Shown in pieces: positions 9,978 to 21,600 of a stretch of 64,000 bases of DNA; position 1 is the stretch's first letter; each line of letters begins with the position of its first letter. Made by a program: the position numbers and the translations under genes. The notes beneath the pieces were generated by a model, which was not told where the DNA came from, made no database searches, and saw nothing but the letters and a program-made list of their open reading frames with translations. The DNA comes from Podarcis raffonei (lineage: Eukaryota; Chordata; Lepidosauria; Squamata; Lacertidae), in contig NC_070607.1 of the NCBI RefSeq assembly GCF_027172205.1, positions 68,262,831 to 68,326,830 of the forward strand, read 5' to 3'.

Positions 9978-10560
9978 ACTGGGGAAAGGCATGGGGCAAC
10001 AGTAAGTGGGATCCACACGGTTTGGTTTTTTTAAAGTGGTCTGAGAATATTGTTTTTAAATGCACTTAGTATGCAGGTTAGGCCCTTAGCGGTTCACCAA
10101 CAATGGCAACTGCACTCCCCATTACCTTCTCTCCTGCATGGTGAGAGTGTATCATACTGGGCTAGATTAATAGTTTCCCCCACAACACCTGAAAGATTCA
10201 TTTATTTAAAACAACAGCAATAACAGTAATAATAATACAGTAGTCGTGGCTTTTTCCATGCCTCTGCATGCAATCTGACCAGCCCGGAAATTGAGGCTGC
10301 TTTTTTTTCAAAATCTCCCCCAAAATGAAGTTTTTTTACCTATTTTTGGGGAAATGGCAAAAAAAAAAAATTTCAACACTTCTTATTTGGGCTTCCATAG
10401 GCGCATGGATTTACCGCACATGTTATCCGCTTTTCCAAAACTCCGCTCGGCGATTACTGGCTATGTCCGGGAAATTCAGGGCGTATGGCAGTCCAACGAC
10501 GGCAAGAAAAGAACAGCCTTTTTTCTTTCTTTTTCTTTTGCAGCGTTCGGGCGGAGTTAT
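9978..10560. other. KLHL12 upstream flank
   Basis: Mostly AT-rich with T and A runs. No exon recognised. A weakly structured stretch (10380-10560) is richer in CpG and merges into the KLHL12 promoter. Confidence 0.4.
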
Positions 10561-10605
10561 CCCGCGGGCGGGAGTTGATATCACATAACTTCGTTGTCAA
10601 TCCCT

Positions 10606-10618
10606 GTTGCCTAGCAAC
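10606..10618. promoter_or_regulatory. palindromic RFX X-box
   Basis: GTTGCCTAGCAAC is a perfect inverted repeat matching the X-box consensus bound by RFX factors (GTNRCC then RGYAAC). It lies about 100 bp upstream of the CRE. Confidence 0.65.
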
Positions 10619-10704
10619 CGAGGCCGAGCCGAATCCATCCGCAGCCGCGCTTCTTCCTATTTAAAAGATGGTTCCTGAAGCCTGCGGCTTGGCGTCCACC
10701 ATAG

Positions 10705-10712
10705 TGACGTCA
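10705..10712. promoter_or_regulatory. CRE (TGACGTCA)
   Basis: Full palindromic cAMP-response element, the CREB/ATF site. It sits in or just by the predicted first exon of KLHL12. Confidence 0.65.
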
Positions 10713-10802
10713 TCGAGGCGCGCCAGATGCGAAGGAGGAAGGAGACGTGTGGGCCTGAGGAGCCGAGCCGGGATTCTCTCCCCTCACGGGGAGGGTGCGG
10801 CG

Positions 10803-12569
10803 GTGAGTTTGGACGGGGGAGGAGGCCCCGAGGGCAGAAATGCTGCGCGGCCCGCCCCCTTCCATGTGCTGCTGAGCGGAGCTCCTGAGCCCCCGCTGCC
10901 TCCGAGGGCTTCCGAGGGCCCAGGGGAAGAGGTCCATGAAGCCCTGGGGAAGAAGGGAGAAGGAGAGCTTCCCTTTTCGCTGAGCCACAGCTCCCTTCCC
11001 AGCCGCTGCTGCAGAATAGCCAAATCTATAGGTACCAGTATTTCAAAATAGAGGTCTTGCCCTGCTGTGGGTTTTGGCGACCGCACCGGGAATAGTACCA
11101 AATTGGGTACCTAAACCTTATCCTAAGCACTGATGGTTGTGGTTGGTCAGGAGTGGGATTCCATTTCAGTCGGAGGGCCATATTTATTGCCTTCTGGGCA
11201 ACCTTCTGGGAGCCGCATGCCTGTGGTGGGTGGGGCCAAAGGGGGCAAAGTAGCAAATTTAAATTTTGCCTTTGTACTCTTAGGCTAGTTTATACACACA
11301 CTCACACGTCTCTCTAACCTCCACCCGGAAAAGCGTGAGGCATGATCAGAAGTCAGGGGTGAGTTCCAACTAGGATAAATACTTGGGCGTGAAGCAGGGG
11401 AATTGGCAGGTGTGGCATGGCGAGGCACCTGAAGGTCCAACAGAGAGCCCTGGGGAACTGCATTTGGCCTCTGGGCTGAGATTCCCCAATTATGTGCTAG
11501 GTAATGGGACCCATTGCTTGAGCTGAGGTCTATGTATCTCATTTAGGAATGCCCAATAATTGCAATATTATGAGGGAAGTTCTGTAGGTTTGTTGGAGAA
11601 TTCAGCTCCAAGAGAATATTATTCCCACACAGGAATGGTCAATGAATCTCTTCAGTTAACAACTGTTTGTGGTAGGGAGCAGAATTAGCTCTGAAATGGA
11701 TGCTCTCTGCTCACATTATTTGCAAATGTGTTTGTCTTTGAACCATTACTTCAGTTGCAGCAACTAAACACCAAGTAAAACTTGTGTGTACAGTAAGTTA
11801 CCTGTCATTACATTGATAAGCTAGGGGTGGCTAGGAGGTATAGCCTTAACATCCTTTGAAACAAGAAAGATTAGGCTATTATTCTGAGTTGTGCACCCTT
11901 GTTTTGAAGTGAGTTCCATCAAATTCAGTGGTACTTGCTTCTAAGTAATTACTACAGCAGATAATGATTTTTGAGTATCTGCTGTAGTAAGTTCTTGAAG
12001 GTTTATTAACATACATTTATACACCTTATAAAACAAAGGCAGAGGCTTTCATTGTAGAAGTCTTGTTCTATTGATCTGCATTAGGAAATATTCATATATT
12101 TGTCTCTTTTTAAACTTTCAAATAAAATTGAAGTAATTGACATGGGGGAAAGTTAAATAGGTGGCAATATATGGTTTAACTTTGGCCACACTGTTGTGCT
12201 TTCCTGGACAGGTGGTGCTCCACCATTGTCCTTGCACTAAATCTTGTCTTTGTCTTTATTAGTCTGTAGTTCTGAGATACTTTGATGTTCTACAATTTGC
12301 CTAGCACACATCTCACTGTAAATAAATGTGTACTGTTCTGAGATTTTATTGTATTAAAACATAGAATTTCTATGTTTTATGATATGCCTGTGCTTCTGTT
12401 AGGTAGGGATGGTGGTCATCTGAATGTAGTTGAGTAGCGCAATTAGAAGTGAATCAAGGTAGACAACAGGCCCATGGGATAGAAGAGAGAACCGGCAGAA
12501 ACCAAGATCCTCATTCTCCACCTCTTTCAAGCTTCATGCCATTAGTGAAGCAGACTCTTCTCTTAACAG
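10803..12569 (+). other. KLHL12: KLHL12 intron 1
   Basis: 1.77-kb first intron, beginning GTGAGT and ending TTAACAG. CpG-rich for its first 250 bp, then ordinary. A degraded hAT-like stretch lies at about 11150-11240 (TCGGAGGGCCATATT). Nothing else named. Confidence 0.55.
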
Positions 12570-12626
12570 GTTACTCAAACTCTGAACCTACCTTCTCAAC
12601 GCTATTGTTGACTGGAGAAATACACT

Positions 12627-15600
12627 ATGGCTCCTAAAGATATAATGACTAATTCTCATGCCAAGTCCATTCTCAATGCAATGAACTCTCTACGAAAAAG
12701 TAACACACTTTGTGATGTGACCCTTCGTGTGGAGCAGAAAGACTTTCCAGCCCATCGTATTGTGTTAGCTGCTTGCAGTGACTACTTCTGTGCTATGTTC
12801 ACCAGTGAGGTAGGCAAGATGCAGAGTACACACATTTTTGTTTTTATTCATGCAAATAAGAAAGTAGCTTGTAATACAACTTAAAAGTGCAAAAATGTCA
12901 TTAAGGTTGCAATTCTGTATGCATTTATAGCTTGCTCTTCACCAAGCAGCCCTAATGCACATTATGCACAACGCCATGTAATGCTTTTCACTTACTCAGC
13001 AATTAAATCCATCTTAAATTGCAATTAAGGTCAACAACAGCACTGCGGTAGGGAACATCAGGTCTTATTCTGTACCCCTAAAGATTTAGACACTTGCCAT
13101 CAAAAATCATACTAAGACAAGGCCATTTGCCCCTTGGATGGGGGGCATTCCACAGCCTGGGGGCCACCATAGAATTGGCCCTCTCCCGCACTGCCACAAG
13201 AATCATATGGTGGCAGTCTTGTTAGCAGATCTCAACATCCCAGTACAGTATAAGAAAAGTTAAATTGCAGGCTTCCTAATGTTTCAACTTTATATACAAT
13301 TTAGCTTTCTTGTATATCTAGGCTTAAAAAATGTTATCTCTGTTGCAAATCCACACTTTTAAATTGTTACTAAGCTGGCTGGCAAATGTGTTTTGTCTTC
13401 TGGTCTACCAGGAAGGAAGCTTTACAAATGTTGGTGGTTCTTTTTTAATTTGGCTGCAAGTGACCCATGTAAGTACATAATGGGTAAACAAGCCATGCAG
13501 AATTTTTGTAGGGTCGAAAGGCATTACTATGTTCTCCTCTCAACCCTGAACTCAGTGTAATAAGGACATTGCTGTAATTTATATGTAGAGGTGCATGTTA
13601 ATTACTTTTGGTGAATTAATTTGCCTGCCCCTTGACAGCATATATTTAAAGCATGTTATTAAAGTCTGTTTCTCTGATATTTAAAATAACACTTTTCAAA
13701 GTCAAAACAAAATAAATAAATAAAAATTCCTTCCAGTAGCACCTTGGAGACCAGCTAAGTTTGTTATTGGTACGAGCTTTCGTGTGCATGCACACTTCTT
13801 CAGATACATGCACACGCAAGCTCGTACCAATAACAAACTTAGTTGGTCTCCAAGGTGCTACTGGAAGGAATTTTTATTTATTTATTTTGTTTCGACTACA
13901 GCAGACCAACACGGCTACCTACCTGTAACTAGAATTTTTCAAAGTATTATCCTTGCACCAAAATGTCTGTAGGGTATTTGTTATATGTTCCATTTGCTGA
14001 AATATTCATGTGAGATTATTAATGCTTTATATCTCTTCCCCATTGCCCACACTGTAGTTTTCCAGGTTATGTTTTGGAACCCTGTAAAACCCAGGGAATA
14101 AAAAAGTACTTCCCTTGTTTATAATTCACAGCTTTCAGAGAAGGATAAACCCTATGTGGATATTCAAGGACTAACAGCATCAACTATGGAAATATTGCTG
14201 GACTTCGTATACACAGAGACCGTTCATGTGACAGTGGAGAATGTTCAGGAGTTGCTTCCAGCAGCCTGTTTGCTTCAGCTGAAAGGTAATGACAAAAACA
14301 TACAGTGTAGATCAGGAGCGAAGAGCTTTTGAGAATCCTTGATCTGTATTGCCCATTTTTTAAGAGATTTACAAAGTGGTGAACACAATAAGAAAGCAAA
14401 TATATTTAGACTAATAAACAAATATAAAACCAGCAGCTTCTAATACAACATGAACCTAACCTTGTCTAAAAGCCCACATGAACAAAAGCATTGTAGCTTG
14501 AGTGAACCTATTCAGTTGAGTGTGTCAACCACTGGGTAATATGATTGAAAATGCCACATTGCAGATACCAAGTGGGTGATACTTTAGTGGGTTGGGGTCT
14601 GAAGAAATATCTTGAACCATGCTCTCAAAGGGCAGAAGGTTCTCCAAGGATTCACCAGAAGTGTAGCTTGATTAATAAGGAAAGCCAAGAACAATATAAA
14701 AGTCAAGGAGGGTTCCTTTTTAAAAGTAGAAATTTTCCCATAATGAATAAAAGGATCACAAATATCTCTGGTTGTTCTTATTAAAGCACAGTAAAACATG
14801 CTTCATCAGGTGATGTTGGTGGTGATGTGGTATTTCTGTGGTTTCATGCCTCGTGCATTGATTTTGTAATTGGACAGCAAATAGGAACTGTTCTCTGGTG
14901 CCACACTTTTTATACAGAAACTGAAATTTATCAACTGCCTATCATAATGCATTCAGAAGCAACGTACAGAAAATTATACAACCAGCACTACATATAAAAT
15001 CATATTAAAACCCACATTACACCATAGTAAAAGGTATATACTTTTGCAAATTTTCATACAGGGACTCTTTAGTGAGAGAGTCTCCCCATTTTAAGATTGT
15101 TAAACTTGAAATTACATGCATACTAGGAACTTCATCCCAGCTAGTACTGCTCGCCAGCCCCACTGCTCCTTACCAACCACCCTCCTTTTAAGCCTGGCCG
15201 AACCCCCTTCCCTTTTATGTAGCAGTTTGCATGGCTGGCCATTGACCACACAGGCTTTAGTTTGATGACATCCTTACAATTTTGTTATATACTAAGATAC
15301 TGAACATTCAGATATCTGAGTTCTGGGGAAAATGCAATCCTGAGAACAAATGAAAAATAAAATTGTAAAACAGCTGTTGATTAGTAGTTTGGGAGCATTT
15401 TCTGGGTAGTAAGATATTTATGTATTTGTGAAAGGGTAGAGATTGTTTTTGTAATATGGATTAAAATACAATAGTTAATTAAGAATGTATTTTACTGATG
15501 TCACACCATTTTTAAAATTTATTACCACCAAAAAGAATCCCAATACTAACTACCAAGGAAAATGGCAGGCTGGTTAAGATAAAAAAAATGTCTTTTTATT

Positions 15601-18600
15601 TACCAGATTTAGTGTTTGTTAGGAAAATGGATGGATTTGTTAAGCACAGTTTCCCCCCCTCTTAAACACTTTTCAGAACAGTGACTTAGCCCTCTGAAGT
15701 GCAAATCATGTCATTTCTCACAGGAGTGAAGCAGGCTTGCTGTGAGTTCCTGGAAAGCCAGCTGGATCCTTCCAACTGTTTGGGGATTCGAGATTTTGCT
15801 GAAACGCACAATTGTGTTGACTTAATGCAGGCAGCCGAAGTTTTTAGCCAGAAGCACTTCCCAGATGTAGTTCAACATGAAGAATTTATTCTCCTAAATC
15901 AAGAAGAAGTGGAAAAGCTAATAAAATGTGATGAGATTCAGGTAAAATATTCCTTCTTGTTGTCCAAAGCAATGCTATTAAGTTCTAGTGTTTGATACAG
16001 GAACCAAACACAACCTAGGAATTAACTGGTAAAATACTGTGGAGCTGACCGATGGAATTCATACTTTGGAGGTTAGCAATTTACAATCCATGAGCGCTTG
16101 TAAGATCTTACTAGAATTCTGAGAATCCTAGTTTTCATTTCAATATAAAAGCAAGTTGGTAGCCTTTACAGTTACCAAGATCTGTTTAAAGAAGCAATGG
16201 CAAAAGAGAGAATGTGAACAAAAAGGGATTAGAATGGATGCAAGGCTAAAATTCAGAAAGGGGGGCAGGGTGTAGGAGGATGTACAAGATGGAAATCTGG
16301 AATAATCAATACAGATTTACAAGGAAAGTCCCTGGAAGACCTAGAGAAGAGCTCTGCACTCAAGAGAAGCCCTTACTTGCTTCTCCAGGAATGCTCCCTG
16401 TGACACAATGTGGGGGTGTCTCCACAAGTACAGGAGGTTTCCTGTTGCAAACAGTAGCCCTTGAACTCTCAGAGGAACATGGGAGCGACCAGAGCTCGTG
16501 CCCTTGTGCCCCTTTCCCCACCATGTGTGTGTGTTAAACCAAGATTCTGAATGTCCAAACAGGGCTTCTGAGGCACAGGCTGTGGGTTTTCTTAACAGTT
16601 GGTCCATGCTGTTAAAGAGTTATAAATCAATACTTAATTTTGTGCTACAAAATCATTGGCAGTAAATGAATGATTTAAAATTCGTGGAAGCTGTTGAAGA
16701 ATGTTAAAGTGAGAAGTGCAGTCTTGTTAGTTACTTTGAAAGATTTTGAAGCATTTTGTAAGGCACCAACCAGTTCTTAAGCAGATTTGTGCTTGTAAAT
16801 ATGATCACCCTTTTATCAGTGGGAAAGAGCCCTCTTTGCACTACACTCATGCTAACCCTATCTTGTTAAATATATGTTTGCCTAGGTTGACATTATGGAA
16901 GATATTTGCTTTATGAACAAAACCCTTAAAAGAGTAAACCCAAAGTTGAGTTGGGTGTATGTGTTATTGTTTTTTTACTTTGATATGGATTTTTGTGTTT
17001 TTATGTTGTAAACTGCCACGAGATCCTCAGACAGAGGTTTAGTATAGAAATTTAATAAAGAATAAAAATAAAAGTGACTGCTGTTAGCATCGCCCTTGAG
17101 CCAGTACCACCAACTGGACTCATCCACTTCAGCCCCGACTGGGCTAGGCAAGCTGGGTAGCACTTCCAGAGACCACCTTCTGGACAGGAACAGGTCAAAG
17201 TGCTGTGGACTCACAGCTTAGAGTTGTGAGCACCGGATTCACTTCCACAAGAAGACAGTCGTCGCACAGCAGAGTATAGCAGAGTATAAACGACTTGGAG
17301 AGCAGCTCTGTAGAATAACTTCTTTATTCTATCTACAACTATCATACAAACTATATACAGAGCTAAATGAGGTCTAAGCATAAAGAATGCTGCACTGCAC
17401 TGAGTGTCTGCAGCTGCTCTTAGCAGCAACCTTATCTATACACATGATCTCTAACACTCAGTCTCTCTCTCTCCAACACACTGACTGACTGACTCTTTGA
17501 TGTGGTGCTGGAGCAGAATAAGTAGAGAGCAGAACACGCCTCCTCCTCTCTGGAGAATCACCAGACTCCTCAGGAGATTCTTGGATATGGGAGGAGTGAA
17601 ATCTCCTCAACTGCACTTTCTTCAGAGAAAATGCTTTTTAAAAGAAAAAATCTTGCATGGTGATGGTGAGGAATGTGTGCTGGTCTTGAGCTAGGGTACT
17701 GTTTAGGGAGGGTTGCAGGGGTGTTTGTTGCTGTTAACTGATGATTATTTTTACCCTTATTTTTAAATCTTGCTGTGATTTATGTGGAAATTGTTCAATT
17801 TGGTTGTGTACTTTTTGATGTGTTTATTGTTTTTGACTGCTATGGTTATATTTGTAACTATGTAATTTGTTTCATGCTGTAAGCCACCTTGAGCATGGTT
17901 TTAGCTATGGAAAGGCGGCATACAAATAAAAGGATGCATATCACATCATTAACATTGCACATTATATGCTTGTCACAGTTACACGACAAAGTTACACATT
18001 TCCCTCTCTAGAGAGCTGCCTGTGTTTGCTTTGCAAGGTGGATCTTCCTTTCCAACCACCATAATTTTCTGTGCAAATGCAGCTTCCCCACACCAGAAGT
18101 ACAATCTATGCTGCACCCCCCTTAAAGTAATCCCTCCTCCCGTGTCGTAGCCATCTATTTTTCAAAAGACTGATTAATTCCATGCCTTTTCTTATAGGTG
18201 GATTCTGAAGAGCCTGTCTTTGAGGCTGTTATTAATTGGGTAAAGCATTCAAAGAAGGAACGGGAAGCATCCCTGCCAGAGCTTCTGCAGTATGTGCGCA
18301 TGCCACTACTCACCCCACGCTACATTACCGATGTCATAGACACTGAGGTAGGGCCAGTTGCCCTATTAAGCAGCTCATGGAATAAGTCCTGCAGAACAAC
18401 TGCTGTATTTAGGAAAACCTCACTCATAATAGTAACTTTGTAATGTGTTCTAGCTGATCCTTTGCATATATACATGTTAGAATTTGGGAACAAAGATTAG
18501 TACCCCTGCAATTCCCCCTTAAGAGAAACCCTAACCCCAAACCCATCTACTTTACTGTGTAAGAACTTGAAAAATTATCTAAAGCGAGTCAGCTGAACAT

Positions 18601-21600
18601 GCCTCTCAGCAGTGAAATGAATGACCTAACTTAATTGCTCCCCATTTCCCCGCCTTCCTTCAGTAACATGTATTAATACTGGAGGTAGCCATGAGTTCTG
18701 TGATGCCTAACCATAGAAATGAGAAAGACAATCCAATTCTGGTGTAGCCTTTGTGCAGAAAAAGGGGGGAAACTCTGGTCTGTACGTCATTAATTTCCCC
18801 ATCCATGTAAAAAAAAACCCATCCCATAATTTTCACTTATTTAGCCACAGGCCTTAGCTATTCAGATGACTTAATATAACAAAATAACATCAGTTCTAAT
18901 AAATGTAATACAGCTAATTTGCAATCTACTACACAAGTCAAGGTTCCTTGGACAAATATTTGCAGCTGCCATAGAAAAGTTAGGCTGCTTTCAGAGTAGC
19001 CGCCTTTTTAGTATTAGCAAGTAGGTAAACAATATTTTTGCAATTTTGGCCAATGGGTTCTTCCCTCTAATAACTGAGGAAGGAATTTATGTGCTGTATC
19101 CTTGAAAATTAGGACAATAGAAGGAAGCTCACAGAAGGCTACCTGCCACCCTACCCCAGGCAGTCCTTTGCATTGCCTCAAAAAGGGGACCTTCCTGGGT
19201 GGTGTGGGATAAGGCATAGGGCTTTGCTAAAGGAAGAGAGAATTGGCAAAAATCAAATTCACAAATCAGCATCCTTAGTATATAATTTTACATTCAAACC
19301 AATTAAGTTATTGCAAAGGTCTTCTGGAACCAGTGTTTTAAGTTTTAATCCTGGAAACTGTATTTGAATAAAGATTTCTGTTGCATGCTCCACCAGCATG
19401 GTTTTTCCATATGTTTTATATTACAGTACTTGAATTAATGTAACTGGACTAATTTTAGATTAATTTAATTAAATATTAGGGTTTTTTTGCAGTGGGTCAT
19501 TCTTCTACTAGCTATAGGGTATTTTGAAGAGTTGTAAAAGTGTATAAAGAATTGGATAAAGTGAAAATAATGCCTGTATGTCTTCTGCAGCCTTTTATTC
19601 GATGTAGTTTGCAATGCAGAGACCTTGTAGATGAAGCAAAGAAGTTTCATCTAAGACCTGAACTTCGGAGTCAGATGCAAGGTCCCAGAACCAGAGCACG
19701 TTTGGGTAAGCATCAGAGAAGTGCATATCAAAATGGCTGGGAAAGAGTATGGTTTAATGTCTTCTGCCATTTGGCAGGCTCACAATGAAGCAATGCTTCA
19801 TGTTTATAAGGAGTCTGTTCTTTAGTGTACCTGAACTTTGGAACTCCCTGCCTGTTGACATTACACAGGTACCGTCACTGTAATCCTTTAGATGCCTGTT
19901 GAAAACTTTTGTTTCAGTGGACCTATCCAGACATATAATTTTGATATGTAATCTGTTGTTAATTTGTTATGCTTTTATTGCTTTTAGATGTTTTAACCAT
20001 TCTTGAAATGTTTTAATTATGTGTTATTTTATGTTTAATAATGTTTTTATTAAGGAAATGTTTTCTGTCCAGGATCTTTTGGGAGGAAGGGCAGGATATG
20101 ATTTTAAAATGTAAATAAAGCTGTGCCTTCAGACCATCCCCGGAGATATAGGGAAGGATGTGGGGGGATGCTGCTCGTTTGCACAAACCTAATAAACATG
20201 TGGGTACAAGGACCCAGACAGAAGCTGTATGATACAAAAGAAGCACCTTCACAGCTTTGTCTAAATAACTGCTTTATAGGAATAACCAGTGTTTTTTTTT
20301 CTTAAAAAAAATGTTTAGGGGTACTCTCATTTTGACTCAAGAAAATCACAATTTTATAATTCTTAACGTGTGTTCCAAGCAAGAGAGAATCTCTGTATAT
20401 AATAAGCAAGCATATAAAAATACTTCTGCTGCAGTATAGTATTTAATATTACTCTCATCTGAAGCATTGTGTAAAGAAGGCTTGTTAGAAGAAAATGGAA
20501 GTAAGTTATTAGATGATATTATGGCTGAGTGGTAATTTTCAGATACTCAAGCCTTTGCCTGACAGGCATACAGATACTATTCTTAGATTCTGTATAAAGC
20601 TGAAAATTCAACCTAAATTTGTTAATGACAAACTGACGATGCTGGGAGAAATTCAAAGCATATTTTTTTAAGACAACATGTTCAGGATGTTCTGAAAAGT
20701 GAGCAAAAAGACTTCTCATGTGGTATGACAAACATCCTTGAAGCTTCACTATTATCTTCTGGATTGGAGCAATTAACTGGAAATTAATAGAATGGACTTG
20801 CCAAGGGCAAATATGGTTGGGAAACAAAGCCCAAGTGCACAGCTGCAAAATGGGCTGTAAGGGTGTCAAGAGAGAGAAATGAAGATTATATGGCACAAGC
20901 TAAGCATGAGTCATCTGTGTGGTGTTGAAAAGAAAAGAGCAAGGGTTATTGGCTTGGATTCACAGACATAGGGTATTAATACAGTTCAGTTTGGCGTTAA
21001 ACCAAAACTAGATTCTTATTGTCACACTTATCTAGCCTTTAGTAGATTGATGGGCAAAATAGCAATCTCAAGGCTGTTGTTAAAACAGGATTAACTATTC
21101 CTCACAATTATGTAAGGAAAAGCAAAATGCAGTGAAATACAGCAACTCGTAGATAGGTTTGCTTAGATGCTATTGAAATATTTTTTAAAAAAAAATGCTT
21201 AAGCTTCATGATTTGCAAATTATGTCCTGTGTTTAAAATGGAAGCAGTATAGATTTAGGCATAATTCAAGGGTGGCAAGTGGAGGGGGGACTACTAAGAC
21301 TACATAGTGCAATGAAATCAGTTGCTTAATAAAATAGTCATGTGTCTCTTGCTGGAGAGTTTAAAAAGGTGAGGCAATCTGTCAAGAGTGGCTTAAGAGT
21401 ACGTAGCCTTATATTTAACAACTTACCTAGCAGCCATAGGAATTCTATGTAGATGCGTTAAAGGCCTGACTGAGAGATGGATTTCTCCATCCTCCTCAGC
21501 CAGCCCACTTGGTTTCCAGTCTAGCAACAGAGGAAGGAAAGTCTCTTCCTCCACAACCATCACAGAAATGCAGTGGGAGAATGAAACACCCTATCCTTTC

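Larger units (their letters stand above)
10561..10802 (+). promoter_or_regulatory. KLHL12: KLHL12 promoter and non-coding exon 1
   Basis: CpG-rich block with a palindromic X-box (10606-10618), a TATTTAAAAG TATA-like box (10658-10667) and a perfect cAMP-response element (10705-10712). Exon 1 probably starts near 10690 and ends at 10802, where GCGGCG is followed by the donor GTGAGT. It has no coding role, since the KLHL12 start codon lies in the next exon. The transcription start is inferred from the TATA-like spacing and the donor. Confidence 0.65.
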
